Below the pieces are notes generated by a model. It was not told the origin of the DNA and made no database searches. It worked only from the letters and a program-made list of their open reading frames with translations. From Impatiens glandulifera (lineage: Eukaryota > Streptophyta > Magnoliopsida > Ericales > Balsaminaceae): a stretch of 64,000 bases of DNA. Numbering within the stretch: position 1 is the stretch's first letter; every line of letters begins with the position of its first letter. The position numbers and the translations under genes are program-made. This document shows, piece after piece, positions 33,631-45,300 of this stretch. The stretch spans positions 128,783,641 through 128,847,640 of the forward strand of contig NC_061862.1 in assembly GCF_907164915.1 (NCBI RefSeq), given 5' to 3'.

Positions 33631-34796
33631 TGAAAAAAATATATGATAGGTAATGATTATTAGGAGATGAAAAAATTATTGATATATATAAATAAATAAA
33701 AATATTAATTTTAAATATAAAATATTTTAGTATTTTTATTAATAAATTAAGTAATGGGTTAAAAGAGAGATAGAGTGAAATAATGTTTGATTTTTTAAAT
33801 TATTTAAATAATGAAAAAAACAAACAATACCTCTTAATTTTCATTTTTAATTTGTATTTAAATAAATTAAAACTTTTTATATGAATTTAGATTCATATAA
33901 TAAATAAATTGAATAAAAATTATTTTTAAATCAATCAGTAGATCTCCAATAAACATATTTTATTTCATTTATATTAATTATTAGTCAAAAAATATCTATT
34001 GTTTCTCATATGAAATTTCATGTTATTATTTGTTAGAAATCATATTGAATTAATCATTTTCTTTACGGCGGGTTGTCCAATGTTGACTACAAATAATTGT
34101 TGGTAATGTAGTAAAAATATGGTCTCGTTTATTTACCAAAACAAAACAAACAACATTTCCAAAAATATAAGCAATAAACTATTTAATTGGTTTGTGAACC
34201 GCCACAAATTAAACCATTTTGATGAAATTCTGATATTAAATGTGGAAATATCCAGCACCCCAAGACCTCTATTTTGGACACTCAACTTTTACACTTTTAT
34301 TTTCATTTACCAAATGATGCATTGAAAAATGACTAATAAATAAACATTAAATGTAAATAAACCAATCATTCAGTAAAATGACCCATAACTTTAACATATA
34401 TATATATACTTTATTGAGCTAGAATATTTGTCTTTAATAAAATGTCCACCAAAATATTCAAATTTCTCTAAATTCGACAAAATATGCATTGTTCATTAGA
34501 TGTTTTTGTTAAAAAAAAATTAATATTAATATGAAACACACTAATTTGAAAGAAAATTCAACTATCAAAATACTATTAGACCAACTAACACCCCAATTAA
34601 TTCAACATGTTTGAATTGAAAAAGAAATCAAAACATGTAGAAATTAAAACACTAGATCAAACACAGTCGAAAATGTTTGAAATCTCATTAGGGCTAAATC
34701 AAACATTATCAAATTTCATAAATTAAACACATACTAAATATATATAGCAAAACAATAAAATAGTTTTGGACTAAAAACACATAGAAAAGTATGTTC
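33631..34796. other. AT-rich non-coding sequence
   Basis: No gene or transposon end recognised. Confidence 0.55.
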
Positions 34797-34848
34797 AGCT
34801 TAGTGGTAAGTGCAAGTTTATGACCACAATGTTTGTACGTTAGAATGT
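34797..34848 (+). other. Possible tRNA-derived (SINE-like) fragment at the CACTA-C insertion site
   Basis: CAGCTTAGTGGTAAG resembles a pol III A box (TAGCNNAGTGG). About 30 bp on, GTACGTTAGAATGTC is a poor B-box match. CACTA-C inserted at its end. Weak. Confidence 0.25.
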
Positions 34849-35366
34849 CACTACAACAAAAAAGACTTATGGCGACGCTTAAAAAGATTTCTGCCAACCC
34901 TTAAAAGCGTCGCCAAAAATATTACCGACACTTATTCTTGCGTCGCCGAAAGCAGGGTGGGCGCAAGTTTTAACAACGCTTATTTAAGCGTCGGTACTAC
35001 TAATATAAGCGTTGCCAAAAGGCAGGGACTTATAACCACGCTTATTTAAGCGTTGGTAATAGTAACTCAAACGTCGCCATTAGTCTAGTTTATTTTTAAA
35101 CTATTTTTTTTAACAATTCTCTTAAAATTTTATTAATTATTTTTATTTCTACATTTTTTTTAGATGTTTTAATATTTTTTTTTATAAATTAAATAAAAAC
35201 ACCAACATTTCATAGATAATAAAAAAACTTAAATAATTAAATTAAAAAAAAACATTAATTAGTTAACTTCTTGATATATTTATGTAAATAAAATGCATTA
35301 ATTTTCAAATAGTTAGTTCGAACTTTACTATTTTCTCTTACACTTTCACACAGAATCCTTAAACGA

Positions 35367-36894
35367 CTATCCATCATTTACGGCATAACAGCTTGGACAA
35401 TCTTTTATTTCCCAGTGCCTTTTAGCTTGAAGTCTTCTATTTCTCAGTGCTCCACCCATTTTGAGTATTGTCTTCAGCCCACAACCGTATTTTACTGAAA
35501 ACATAACAAAATCAGTGACAGTTTCTCTACTGCAAACAAATCAGTCTAGATGTTCAGCCTCTTTAATCAATTTTCCAAGAGCATGTCATTAACTATATAA
35601 AACTGCTGTATATAGTCAAATTAAACTGCTAGATAACCTAAGTGCATGTCATTTGTCACAAATTCTTATACAAAGAAAGAAAAGGAAGAATCCTAAAAAA
35701 GGAGAGGAGCATATCATATCACACAAATCCTGGACTAGCTTGTGGTATATTGGTGAATGGAAAGTTCATATACCTATCACTACTACTCATGCAAGTCAGT
35801 GTCAATTGCCATGTACTCACACCCATCTGCATTTTTAGAACAAACATTTTCAATCATTAATTAATTATTAATCCCAAATCACTATATTAATACCTCACAC
35901 TTCATTTGATCTCCATTACAGCTCCACCATTTGGAAGGAACATAATCCAAATATTTACACCACCAACAATACTCCCTTATATTAACACCACAACAAACAG
36001 CCACAGCAGTCCCCATCATTCTACACACAACAAACAAACCTAAATCAGATAAGAAAAACAAAAGAAAAAGTAAACAAAGGATCCAAGACTCACAATTCCA
36101 CGAATATGAACTTGGCAGAACATTTTACTTCATACTCAAAGAAAGCACATTTTCCTTGAGTCATTTTCCAAGTTGATGTTTAAACAGCAGCACAAATCCC
36201 AAAAGAAAACAGCAGCAAGACCCATTACAATATTGATTATCGAAACAGATACTAAAACTGCAATAGCTGTCAACTTATTGTTGTAAGTTGTCCAGTTTTG
36301 GACAAGAGCTGAAAGCATAGTGCTAATCAATCCAAATAGTGCAGCAGAAGATGCAACAGAAGGTTTGTCGTTTAGAAACAAGGCAGCAACTAAACTACCG
36401 CTGCAGAGAACATAAGCCAGCCCAATCCTAACCGTAAATTAACCCCATTAGAGAGAAATCAACATATTTTTACAAGAAAACTAACCAGTTAACTAGCTTC
36501 ACAAGAAAATAAAAGATTGTAAATCAATTTCAGAATCTCATTACTAAACAAAACAGAATAAAAGACTCCAAAACTCATTTGAGAAACTTGACTTCATGTT
36601 TTTGATATGAAATCATCACAATGGAGGGACAAGATAACACTACTGAAAGTGATAGACCAAACAAAATACAACTTGAAAATATAATCATTGTTTTGCGCCT
36701 GCAAAATATAGGGGTAAAAACAATCAAATTTAAATATCTGTAGTATAGCATGTACTCCCTTTATCCCATTTTATATAAAAACTACATTATCCCTTTCTTT
36801 TTCTCACATATTCAAGTCTAATAAAATCAAAATTCATTACCTTACCATAGATTTAGGGAGAATGTTGGATTGAAAACAGCTCTGTTTGCCATAT
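35367..36894 (-). pseudogene. Possible captured host gene fragment (small membrane protein) in CACTA-C
   Basis: On the minus strand, three exon-like blocks. (a) About 36894-36846 encodes MANRAVFNPTFSLNLW and ends at a GTAAGG donor. (b) About 36430-36136 follows an AG acceptor and encodes a strongly hydrophobic chain, with segments around YVLCSGSLVAALF, ASSAALFGLISTMLSAL and AIAVLVSVSIINIVMGLAA, likely two or three membrane helices. (c) 35494-35367 follows TTTTCAG and encodes a basic segment with WEIKDCPSCYAV before a stop. I do not recognise the protein. It differs in composition from the surrounding transposon and could be a transduplicated gene; whether the blocks splice together is inference. 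Confidence 0.4.
36750..36785. repeat. Stowaway-like MITE terminus, partial
   Basis: TACTCCCTTTATCCCATTTTATATAA resembles the CTCCCTCCGTCCCA ends of Stowaway (Tc1/mariner) MITEs preceded by TA. No second end found. Confidence 0.45.
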
Positions 36895-37969
36895 GTTTTC
36901 CCTGCATTATCATAACAAATACAATTGATTAAGACTAGATAAGATTGATAGAAGAAGGTGCGAAATAGATGAGGAGAATGATATAGACTTGGTCTGCTCT
37001 CATTGAAACTGTAAGCCGACAGCTGTAGGAGGGGAGCGGCTTCAGAAAGGGTTTCGGACGGCAGGGACAGCAAGGGAGGGTTTCGGATCACAACATATTT
37101 TTGTCAATTTCATACCCTCTAACAACAATTAATATCCTAAATCAACATATTGCCGCAACATATTCGTTAATAATGTAGAAAGAGATAGAGCGAGTGAAAG
37201 AGAGACCTAGAAGTTACGCTGGAAACTATAACGGAGTTCGGGATCTAAGCAAATCATCGGAATCATGTGATGAGATTTTCCAAACTTGCTAGCTGGTGAC
37301 CTCTTCTTCCCCTCTCCATGAAGCGGAAGAAAGTTCTTCGTCTTCGTCATCACCCCTGAATTCCATAAATGACCTCTTCTCTCTCTAATCTTCACTAGCT
37401 AAATTAGAATACCAAATCAAGGTAAGGAAGCTACGGGAGCAATGCTGGTGATGGCGCGATTGAGGAGAACAACCACCGAGAGATTGAGGAGAACGAACAC
37501 CGAGAGATTGGGAGAACGAACACCAGAGAGATTGAGAAAACTTCTCAATTCCATTTAACCTAACTTCATTAATTATTAATAAATAAAGACGGGTTTAAGA
37601 ATTCAAATAGAAAATATTCAAATTAAATTATAAAGTTATTTTTTTTTAATTTAATTTATTAAATTATAAATACATTTATTTTGAACTTGATTATTTAATA
37701 GTTAATTTATTATATTATTTATTTAAAGAAATTATTTATTATATTTCATCTAATATTAATTTTATTTAATTAATTTAATATTAATAATAAAATTATATTT
37801 AATTAATTCAAAATATAAATAAATGTGATCTTTGAGATAAAAAGAAATATACAATTTAATTTTAATTTTATTTATAAAATTAAAATTAAAATTAACAAAA
37901 ATAAGTAAAATAGAGAAAAAAAAATATATTAAAATAAAATACTATCTAATTATTGTTTGAAGGTGTTTT
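36895..37969. other. Interior of CACTA-C without a supported gene
   Basis: 37000-37400 is less AT-rich and has weak minus-strand frames without motifs; it may be the 5' part or promoter of the captured fragment. 37450-37540 has tandem copies of GAGATTGAGGAGAACGAACAC. 37560-37950 is AT-rich. Confidence 0.45.
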
Positions 37970-38106
37970 AAATATAAATAAAAATAATAAAGGTTGTCAT
38001 AAACACTTAAAGGTTGGCAAAACATTTTTTCTTCTGATTTTTGCCAACACACTTATTAAGCGTTGGCAATTATGGGTTACTGAAAGTATATTTTGTTGTA
38101 GTGTGT

Positions 38107-38354
38107 TTGGGACCATATCATCAACAAAAGAAAATAGAAACCCTTTTGATTATTTTTTTAGATTTGAATGATAAAATAGCCTATAAATAAAATAGTAGAA
38201 ATAGATAACAATGATAATGTGACATGTAGTTTGAATAAAAGACAGGTAATTCAAAGTCAAACCACAATCTAGGGAGAAAGGTGTCAGGCAAAGACTATAC
38301 TTACTAGTAGCTAGTCCGATCTCCAAATATATTAGCAATAGCTAAAGAAAGTTT

Positions 38355-38409
<55 letters not shown>

Positions 38410-38668
38410 TTTCTAATTTAGGAGATTAGGGTAAATTGTCGTAATGAATTCATTTAAACTACTACACATACAATAGTGGTTTTTAAGAGAACAAGTCACG
38501 TATTCGATTTTTACATAAACGCCTTAAATAAGAGTAAATATCATTTTTATGGATTGTTAAATTAAAAAATAAAACAAAAAATTATTCTACTTAAAATTAA
38601 AACGTTTTTAGTTAGAATCGAATATATAACCATTAATATTTTATGCACACAATTGTTATTAAAATTAA
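38107..38668. other. AT-rich flank with (TA)n
   Basis: Contains a (TA)n tract at 38357-38405. No gene seen. Confidence 0.6.
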
Positions 38669-39121
38669 CTAGCATTTAGCCCGTGCATTTGCACGAAAAA
38701 TAATATAAAAATCGTGAAAAAAAATTACGGATAACGTTTTTTATTTTATTTTTAACCGTTTTAAGTTTATGGGTGAGTCAACCCACAATCCGACCTAAAT
38801 ATCCATTTACTCAACATCATTATATATTAGTTAGTTAAAAAATTGAACTTATATTAATATTAAAACGTCCTGCGTTTATCAAATTTGGTGTTGAATTTAA
38901 AATATAAAGTCTTTGTAGCCTAGTTGGTTAAAGAGTTGTACTTGTGTTGTTAGGTTGCAAGTTCAAAACATACCTTTAGTATTTTTAATTTTATTTTTAA
39001 CCGTTTTAAATTTAACAACGGGTTAACCCCCAATCCGACCCAAATATCCAAATTAATCACATCTCTCGACCCGGCAATCCGGACACTTTAAAAATTAAGC
39101 ATCATTATATATATATATAGA
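38669..39121 (-). mobile_element. Short Helitron (minus strand)
   Basis: Read on the minus strand it starts TCTATATATATATA at 39121 and ends GCTAG at 38669, preceded by a hairpin (CGTGCAAATGCACG) about 13 bp before the end. It lies between A and T host bases. These are the plant Helitron hallmarks: TC start, CTRR end, a 3' hairpin and AT target. At 453 bp it encodes nothing. An internal tRNA-like stretch is at 38915-38975. A diverged relative is at 33130-33630. Confidence 0.75.
38915..38975 (+). other. tRNA-like (pol III promoter-like) module in the Helitron
   Basis: GTAGCCTAGTTGGTTAAAG fits an A box and GCAAGTTCAAAACAT loosely fits a B box with tRNA-like spacing; the same module occurs at 33346-33405. 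It is too degenerate to be a tRNA gene; a SINE-derived head is possible. Confidence 0.35.
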
Positions 39122-39129
39122 TTAAGAGA

Positions 39130-39300
39130 AATGACTGGGTGAGAGAATTTGAGGGATGAAATTTGAGAGGGAATAACGTGGATTCGCTGAAAAAATAATA
39201 AATTTTCTCTCTCCCCTCACTCTTTATCATTTATTCGGCCAGTGATGTGGTGACACGTCATTCTCTCATCAAAATTCTCTCTCCCTATCCCTCCTCATTA
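39130..39300. repeat. Possible small MITE with imperfect inverted ends
   Basis: GGGTGAGAGAATTTGA at 39136 faces the inverse of GGGAGAGAGAATTTTGA ending at 39296, with ACGTG/CACGT just inside both arms. The target duplication is not clear. Confidence 0.35.
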
Positions 39301-40284
39301 ATTAATAAACTTAAATTAATCAACAATAAAAAAAAACAATATATTTAATGACACGTACATAACTTTCTTTGAACACATTAAGAAATTGAAGGTGGCATAT
39401 GTAGTGATATAAAGACAAGGGATGCCTTAGACTCGTTTGTGAGGTCCCTTGTGAAGTGGGACAAAATGTCCCTCAAACATACTTAAAAATGATTCATTGT
39501 GTCAAAATATTCCCTTGCTTTAGGGTTAAATTCTCATGTTACTTGTACACAAAGAAAAGAAAGATAAATTCTCATGTATATTGAGTTAATTTGTCGTTGT
39601 TGAATTTCTTTTTAATTTTTGGGAGTATATATAGCCATAATAGTATCAAAACATATTAATAAATATTTTAATTATATTTTAATTAAATCTGAACTCTCGT
39701 AGACTAATTTAACGATAATTTACCATTTTTTTCAAAATTAATTAAAGCACCAGTTAAATTTGAATTTAAAAATCAGAACAATCATAGATTTCATTTCTAA
39801 ATTAAGTTAATATTCATCTAATTTATTTTTTTAAAACTAACTTGTCAAATGGAATAAAATATATAAAGCCTAGTTTCAAGCAAACAAAACATGATAATCC
39901 AGCTTTATTCGTAACTCTCGAAATTTACTTGTAATGTCTCACTTCCATGCCTCATTTTATGGAACGAAAATAAAAATAAATTTATTATTAAATATGAATT
40001 CTTATAAGATGGAAACTTTATTATGGTTACTTTATTTTGACAAACATATAAATTCGTAACTTTCATAAGATTTTATAATTATTCTTATATCAATATTAAG
40101 TTTTATGTTTACCTAAATATTATACTCTACTAACATGTTTCTTTGTAATAATATAACTGTTAATCAAATTCTAATTATAAATTCTTCAAACATAAATATT
40201 ACCAATTTTATTAAAGTTATTTTTCTTTCTTTTCTTCTTTATATCTAAAACATTATGATGTATATGCATGATTGATTATCAAAA
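39301..40284. other. AT-rich non-coding sequence
   Basis: No gene or repeat boundary recognised. Confidence 0.55.
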
Positions 40285-41412
40285 ATAAAGAGCACAGGGT
40301 GTACAAACTATACAAGGCTCTTTACGGACTACGTCAAGCACCAAGACGTGAACCAATTACCTCAACAAGAGAATGATGAGTCTCGACTTTGTGAAGTGTT
40401 CTCAAGAGAAGACTGTGTACACAAGGAGTCATGGAGAAGAAGTACTCATCATTGACGTATATGTCGACGAGTTGATCGTGACAGGATCAAGAATCAAGGG
40501 CGTTGAGGAGTTTCAAAAGTATATGATGAAGGAGTTCGAGATGAGTGATCTCGGGTTACTCTTTACTACCTTGGTAGCTAGGTGGACCATAAGAAAGATA
40601 ACATCGAGGTGAAGCAGGTGGCTTATGCAAAGAAGGTTTTGAAGTAGTTCACAATAGAGGATTGCAACCCGAGAATGTTGCAGCTCGAAAAGGATATGGA
40701 AGAAAGTTTAGTGGATCCAAAGGAGTATATGTGTATCATCGGGTGTCTCAAGTATATGATGCACACTCGACCCAATTTCTCTTACACAGTTGGCATAGTA
40801 AATCAATACATGGAGCAACCTACCACTCTACACCAACCGATAGTAAAGAACATTCTTCGTTACGTGAAATGAACAATGAGCTATGGGATTTAGTTAAATA
40901 AAATACGAGAAGTTGAAAATCTCGTTGGTTTTACTGACAACGACCTAGACTTTGACATAGATGACGTATAAAGCACCAGAGGGATGGTCTTTTATCTCAA
41001 CGGATATCTGATCACTTGACAATCTTATAAGCAATAAAATGTTGTTTTATCTTCATGTGAAGCGAAGTTCATGACAACTTGTGTAACGTCATGTCAAGTA
41101 CTTTGACTAAGAAGCTTGATGAGCGAGGTGCTCAGATACGAGCTGAGGTCGGTAACCCTTTATGTCGACAACAAGCCCGCAATATCATTAATGAAGAACC
41201 TGATGTTTCATGGACGCAACAAACACATCGACACTCAGTTCTACTTTATCTATGAATGTGTTGAGAACTGATAAATTGTCGTAGAGTTCATAAGCATCGA
41301 AGAGAAACGTGCAAAAGTTCTCACCAAGGGGCTAGCAAGAGTCAAATTCGCGGAGATGCGAGAGCTGCTCGGCATGAAGAATCTAAAAACAAATCAAGTT
41401 TACTGGGGAGAT
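40285..41412 (+). pseudogene. Copia RT-RNase H fragment
   Basis: Starts abruptly in RT (VYKLYKALYGLRQAP at about 40300). It continues with the VDVYVDEL-type box (IIDVYVDELIVTGS, the catalytic YVDD altered to YVDE), FQKYMMKEFEMSDLG, GCLKYMMHTRPNFSY (40700-40800), then RNase H pieces (FTDNDLDF; LYVDNKPAISLMKN; GRNKHIDTQF). Numerous stops. Gag, protease and integrase are missing on the left. Confidence 0.82.
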
Positions 41413-41695
41413 TGTGAGTCTAAACATTGATTGTCAGCAACTTAAATGTTATTGTTTTTATTTTTTTATCCAATTAGGGTCTTTAATTATTATCGGGTTT
41501 GGGCTTGTGTGTATAAGTAGTTTAAGGTTTCTGACCTTATATACTCCTTTAAAAGAGTTGTTTGCAAATGTTGAAATACAACACTTAAGTCTTTTAAACT
41601 TTTTCCTCTTAAACATATTTATTATTGTTTTTCCCATATTTTACTTATTTTCCTTTCTTCATCATTGTTTTTAGAAGATTCGATAATCGGAACCA
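41413..41695 (+). repeat. 3' LTR of the truncated copia fragment
   Basis: Follows the purine tract CTGGGGAGAT, starts TGTGAGTCTAAACATTG, contains TTATATACTCC as a possible TATA region and may end GGAACCA. No 5' partner is present. Confidence 0.55.
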
Positions 41696-42054
41696 ACAAC
41701 GTCAACTAGAAAGAGAGAATATTATTAAGGAGATTAGAACAAAGATTACACTATGACAAACTAGGTTTATGACATGAGTTTATATAACATTCAGTCTCTC
41801 CCCAAAACCTTAATAGATATAGAACTGGAAATGATGCTCTCAAGGCAAAAACTTAAGTTTTCTAAAATGTTTGACTATACATTTAAATAAGATTCAATTA
41901 GGTCGAAGAAACCTCTGGAGATTTCACGGCACGATCGGCACGATCAGCAAGAACGGAAAAACAACACGATCGGTACGGTATCAAGGACAAGATTTCGCTT
42001 GTTGTAGTCGCGATTGCTAGTCGCTCAAAGTCTCTTGTCAATTCAAGAACGTGT

Positions 42055-42140
42055 GCACAATCGGCACGATCGGCACAATCGGCACGATCGACACAATCGG
42101 CACGATCAGCACAATCGACACAATCAACACGAACAACATG
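42055..42140 (+). repeat. 10-bp minisatellite in the LINE 5' region
   Basis: About eight imperfect copies of CACGATCGGC/CACAATCGGC in tandem, with looser copies from 41930. The copia element inserted at its right edge. Confidence 0.85.
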
Positions 42141-42145
42141 ATATC

Positions 42146-42308
42146 TATTAGTATATTGTATATATCTTGTTACCTTGTTTAGATTCCTCGATTAGTGGGT
42201 TACCTTGTTTAGATTCCTAGATTAGTGGTTTACCTTATTAAGAGTCTTTTGACTAGTATATATTGTAACATTGTTTATCAATAATAACCATGGGATTAAT
42301 CTCTATCA
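42146..42308 (+). repeat. 5' LTR of the intact copia element
   Basis: 163 bp, TA...CA ends. It contains an internal near-duplicate of TTACCTTGTTTAGATTCCT (42170-42230). Identical to 46776-46938. Confidence 0.95.
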
Positions 42309-42320
42309 TGGTATCAGAGT
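42309..42320 (+). other. Primer binding site
   Basis: TGGTATCAGAGT immediately follows the LTR; it is complementary to initiator tRNA-Met except at the last base. Confidence 0.9.
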
Positions 42321-42395
42321 AAAGATCCTCTCAAGATCATCAATCGAATTTTTTTTCTCTTCCTCCCACCTTGCTGCCTCACGCACAAACTTCTA

Positions 42396-45300
42396 ATGTC
42401 TGTCCCACCTACTAATTCAGACTCCTCCTCCAATCAAAGTCAGACGCCCACCACCATGTCTGTTTCTCAATACCACTCTGCTTTCTCTGTTAACAATCTC
42501 CGCTCCATAATTCCTATCACCCTAGAGATGGGTAGCGAGGAATATCTCTCTTGGGCAGACCTTCTCGAAAACCACTGCTTGATTCACAATGTTTACGAAC
42601 ATCTCAAACCAAAAACTCCCAACGCCTCCGAAACACCTTCAACATCTTCCGAGACCGACTCTCTTCTGTGGAAACGCCTTGACGCCCTTGTCAAGCAATG
42701 GATATTTGGAACAATATCCAAGGATCTACTAAACACGATCCAAAAACCTGGTATGACGGCTGCTCAGGCTTGGGAACGTTTAGCGAATATATTTCAAGAT
42801 AACACAGGTTCTCGCGCTATGTATCTTGAAAATAGGTTTTCTCAAATTCGTCTCAATGATTTCCCAAACATGAGTGCTTATTGCACTGAATTGAAGATGA
42901 TTGCGGATCAACTTGCTAATGTTGATTGCCCCGTTTCTGAAAATCGACTGGTGTTGCGTCTACTTGGGGGTTTGAATGAAAACTACGAAACAATCGCCAC
43001 CATAATAGGTCAAAAGAAGCCTCTCCCATCTTTCTACGATGCTAGATCTGATTTGCTCCTTGTTGAAACAAGGAAGGATGAATTCGTCCACACAAACACC
43101 TCTTTTATTGCCTCGGACGATCGTAGCCAAGGCCGTGGAAACAACTCTAGCCAATCAGCCCGTGCTACCGGCCAGCAGCAGCAGCAGGGCACCTCTAGCG
43201 CGCAGGAACAGGCCGGCCAGGGCCGAGGACGCAGCCAGCGCGGCAGAGGACGCGGTCGCAACACCAGCCGCACATACCACCAGCAGCAGCAATTCTGGGC
43301 ACCTCCTGGCCAACAGCAATGGGCACAGTGGGCGCCTGCGGGCTGGACAGCACCCCCTTGTCCCTACCCGACACAACAGATCTGGCCGCAGCAGCAAAGC
43401 GCCCCCTGGCACGCATCTGGTCAACAGCAACAAGGCGCCTCCTGGCGCGGTTCTGGCTATCAGCAGCAACACACTCGGACAGCAGGAGCAGGCGTACTCG
43501 GTTCTCGGCCACAGCAGGCCTACATGGCTGAGACGAGCCAGCAGCAGCCCCAAAGTTACGTTGCAACCGATATCAATCAGGCGATGCACACTTTATCCCT
43601 TACTCCGCCTGACGATACTTGGTACATGGATTCGGGAGCAACTTCACACATGACACCCAACTCAGGTAGTCTCTCGCCTTATTCTAATTTAAATTGTGTT
43701 AAAAATATCATTGTTGGGAGTGGACAGGAAATCCCGATTCGCGGTATTGGTAAAACTAACTTAAAACCACCCTTACCACCCTTACTTCTGAACAATGTTC
43801 TACATGCTCCCAAACTCATTAAAAATCTTATATCTATTCGTCGGTTTACTCGTGATAACAACGTCTCTGTAGAATTTGACTCACTTGGTTTTTCTGTAAA
43901 GGATTTCCAGACGGGGAAGGTTATCATGAGGAACAATAGCTCGGGGGATCTCTACCCACTCTCTCTGTCGAGCCAAAGCCAAAAACCCCCAACTAATTCT
44001 TCGTTTACTGCAATTTCGTCAAATTTATGGCATAATAGATTAGGACACCCCGGTGTCGATATTTTGCATTCTCTCAATAAATCAAATTCTATTTCTTGTA
44101 AGCCCGTTTTAGGGTCTAAACTCTGTGAGTCTTGCATCTTTGGTAAACAAGTTAAGTTACCATTTACCAATTCTGTCTCTTATACTACTTCCCCATTCGA
44201 TATTATTCATAGTGATTTGTGGACGTCGCCTGTGCTAAGTACAAATGGACATAAATACTATATTCTGTTTCTTGATGATTACACAAATTTCCTTTGGACT
44301 TTTCCAATTGGAAACAAATCCCAAGTATTCTCCGTCTTCTCTACACTTCAAAATCAAATTCAAACACAATTTCAAAAGCCCATTAAAACAATCCAATGTG
44401 ACAACGGAACTGAATATAACAACAGTCAATTTCGTACATTTTGTGACAAAAATGGTCTACAATTTCGCCTCTCTTGCCCCTATACTTCTCCTCAAAATGG
44501 TAAAGCAGAAAGAAAAATACGCACCATAAATAACATGATTCGAACATTGCTTACTCATGCTTCTCTCCCGTTAAATTTTTGGCATCACGCCCTCGAAATG
44601 ACCACTTATCTCCTAAATATTCTTCCAAATAAACAAATTCGAAATTTCTCACCCACTCAACTTCTATATAACCGAACTCCTTCTTACTCTCACCTAAAAA
44701 TTTTCGGTTGTCTTTGCTATCCTCTTCTTCCTCCAACCACTATTCACAAACTTCATAAACGCTCTACCCCTTGTGTCTTTTTAGGATACCCCTCTAATCA
44801 TCGCGGCTACAAATGCTACGACCCAGCCTCAAAAAGATTTATCATCTCTCGTCACGTCATTTTTGACGAAACAAAATTTCCCTTTTCTCTTGTCCAAAAC
44901 CCAAACTCAACTCACCCATCTCAATCCGAACCAATAACCATCCCAATACACATCCAAACCCCGCCCATCACCGAGTCCATTTCCCCACCAAACAACACTC
45001 CATTACCGAGCCCATTATCAACTCAACACACTCCACCAAACCCACCATCACCCATCACCACTTCACCAGGCCCAAACCCAAACACGACCAGCCCGTCCAC
45101 AAGACCAAACCGTCCAAATCATTCACCAACCATCATCAATCCAACACGGACAATACGAACCCGCGCAATGGATGGGATTGTCTGTCCAAAACGCATTTTC
45201 AATCTAAACACACTCACATCTCCATCGCCTATTCCCAAAAACCCAAAGTTAGCTTTATCAGACCCGAATTGGAAAGCCGCCATGGACGATGAGTTTAACG

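Larger units (their letters stand above)
34849..38103. mobile_element. Non-autonomous CACTA transposon C (CACTACAACAAA ends)
   Basis: Left end CACTACAACAAAAAAGAC at 34849, right end TTTTGTTGTAGTG at 38103, with perfect 3-bp target duplication TGT (34846-34848 and 38104-38106). Subterminal repeats of AAGCGTCGCCA/GCGTTGGCAA type lie at 34862-35090 and 37970-38080. At 3,255 bp it has no transposase and needs one in trans. The family is distinct from CACTA-A/B. The interior holds a possible captured gene on the minus strand. Confidence 0.92.

Noticed and set aside
43155..43589. GC-rich antisense ORFs opposite copia gag
   Set aside because: Shadow frames of the Q/G-rich coding strand; no motifs, no separate signals.
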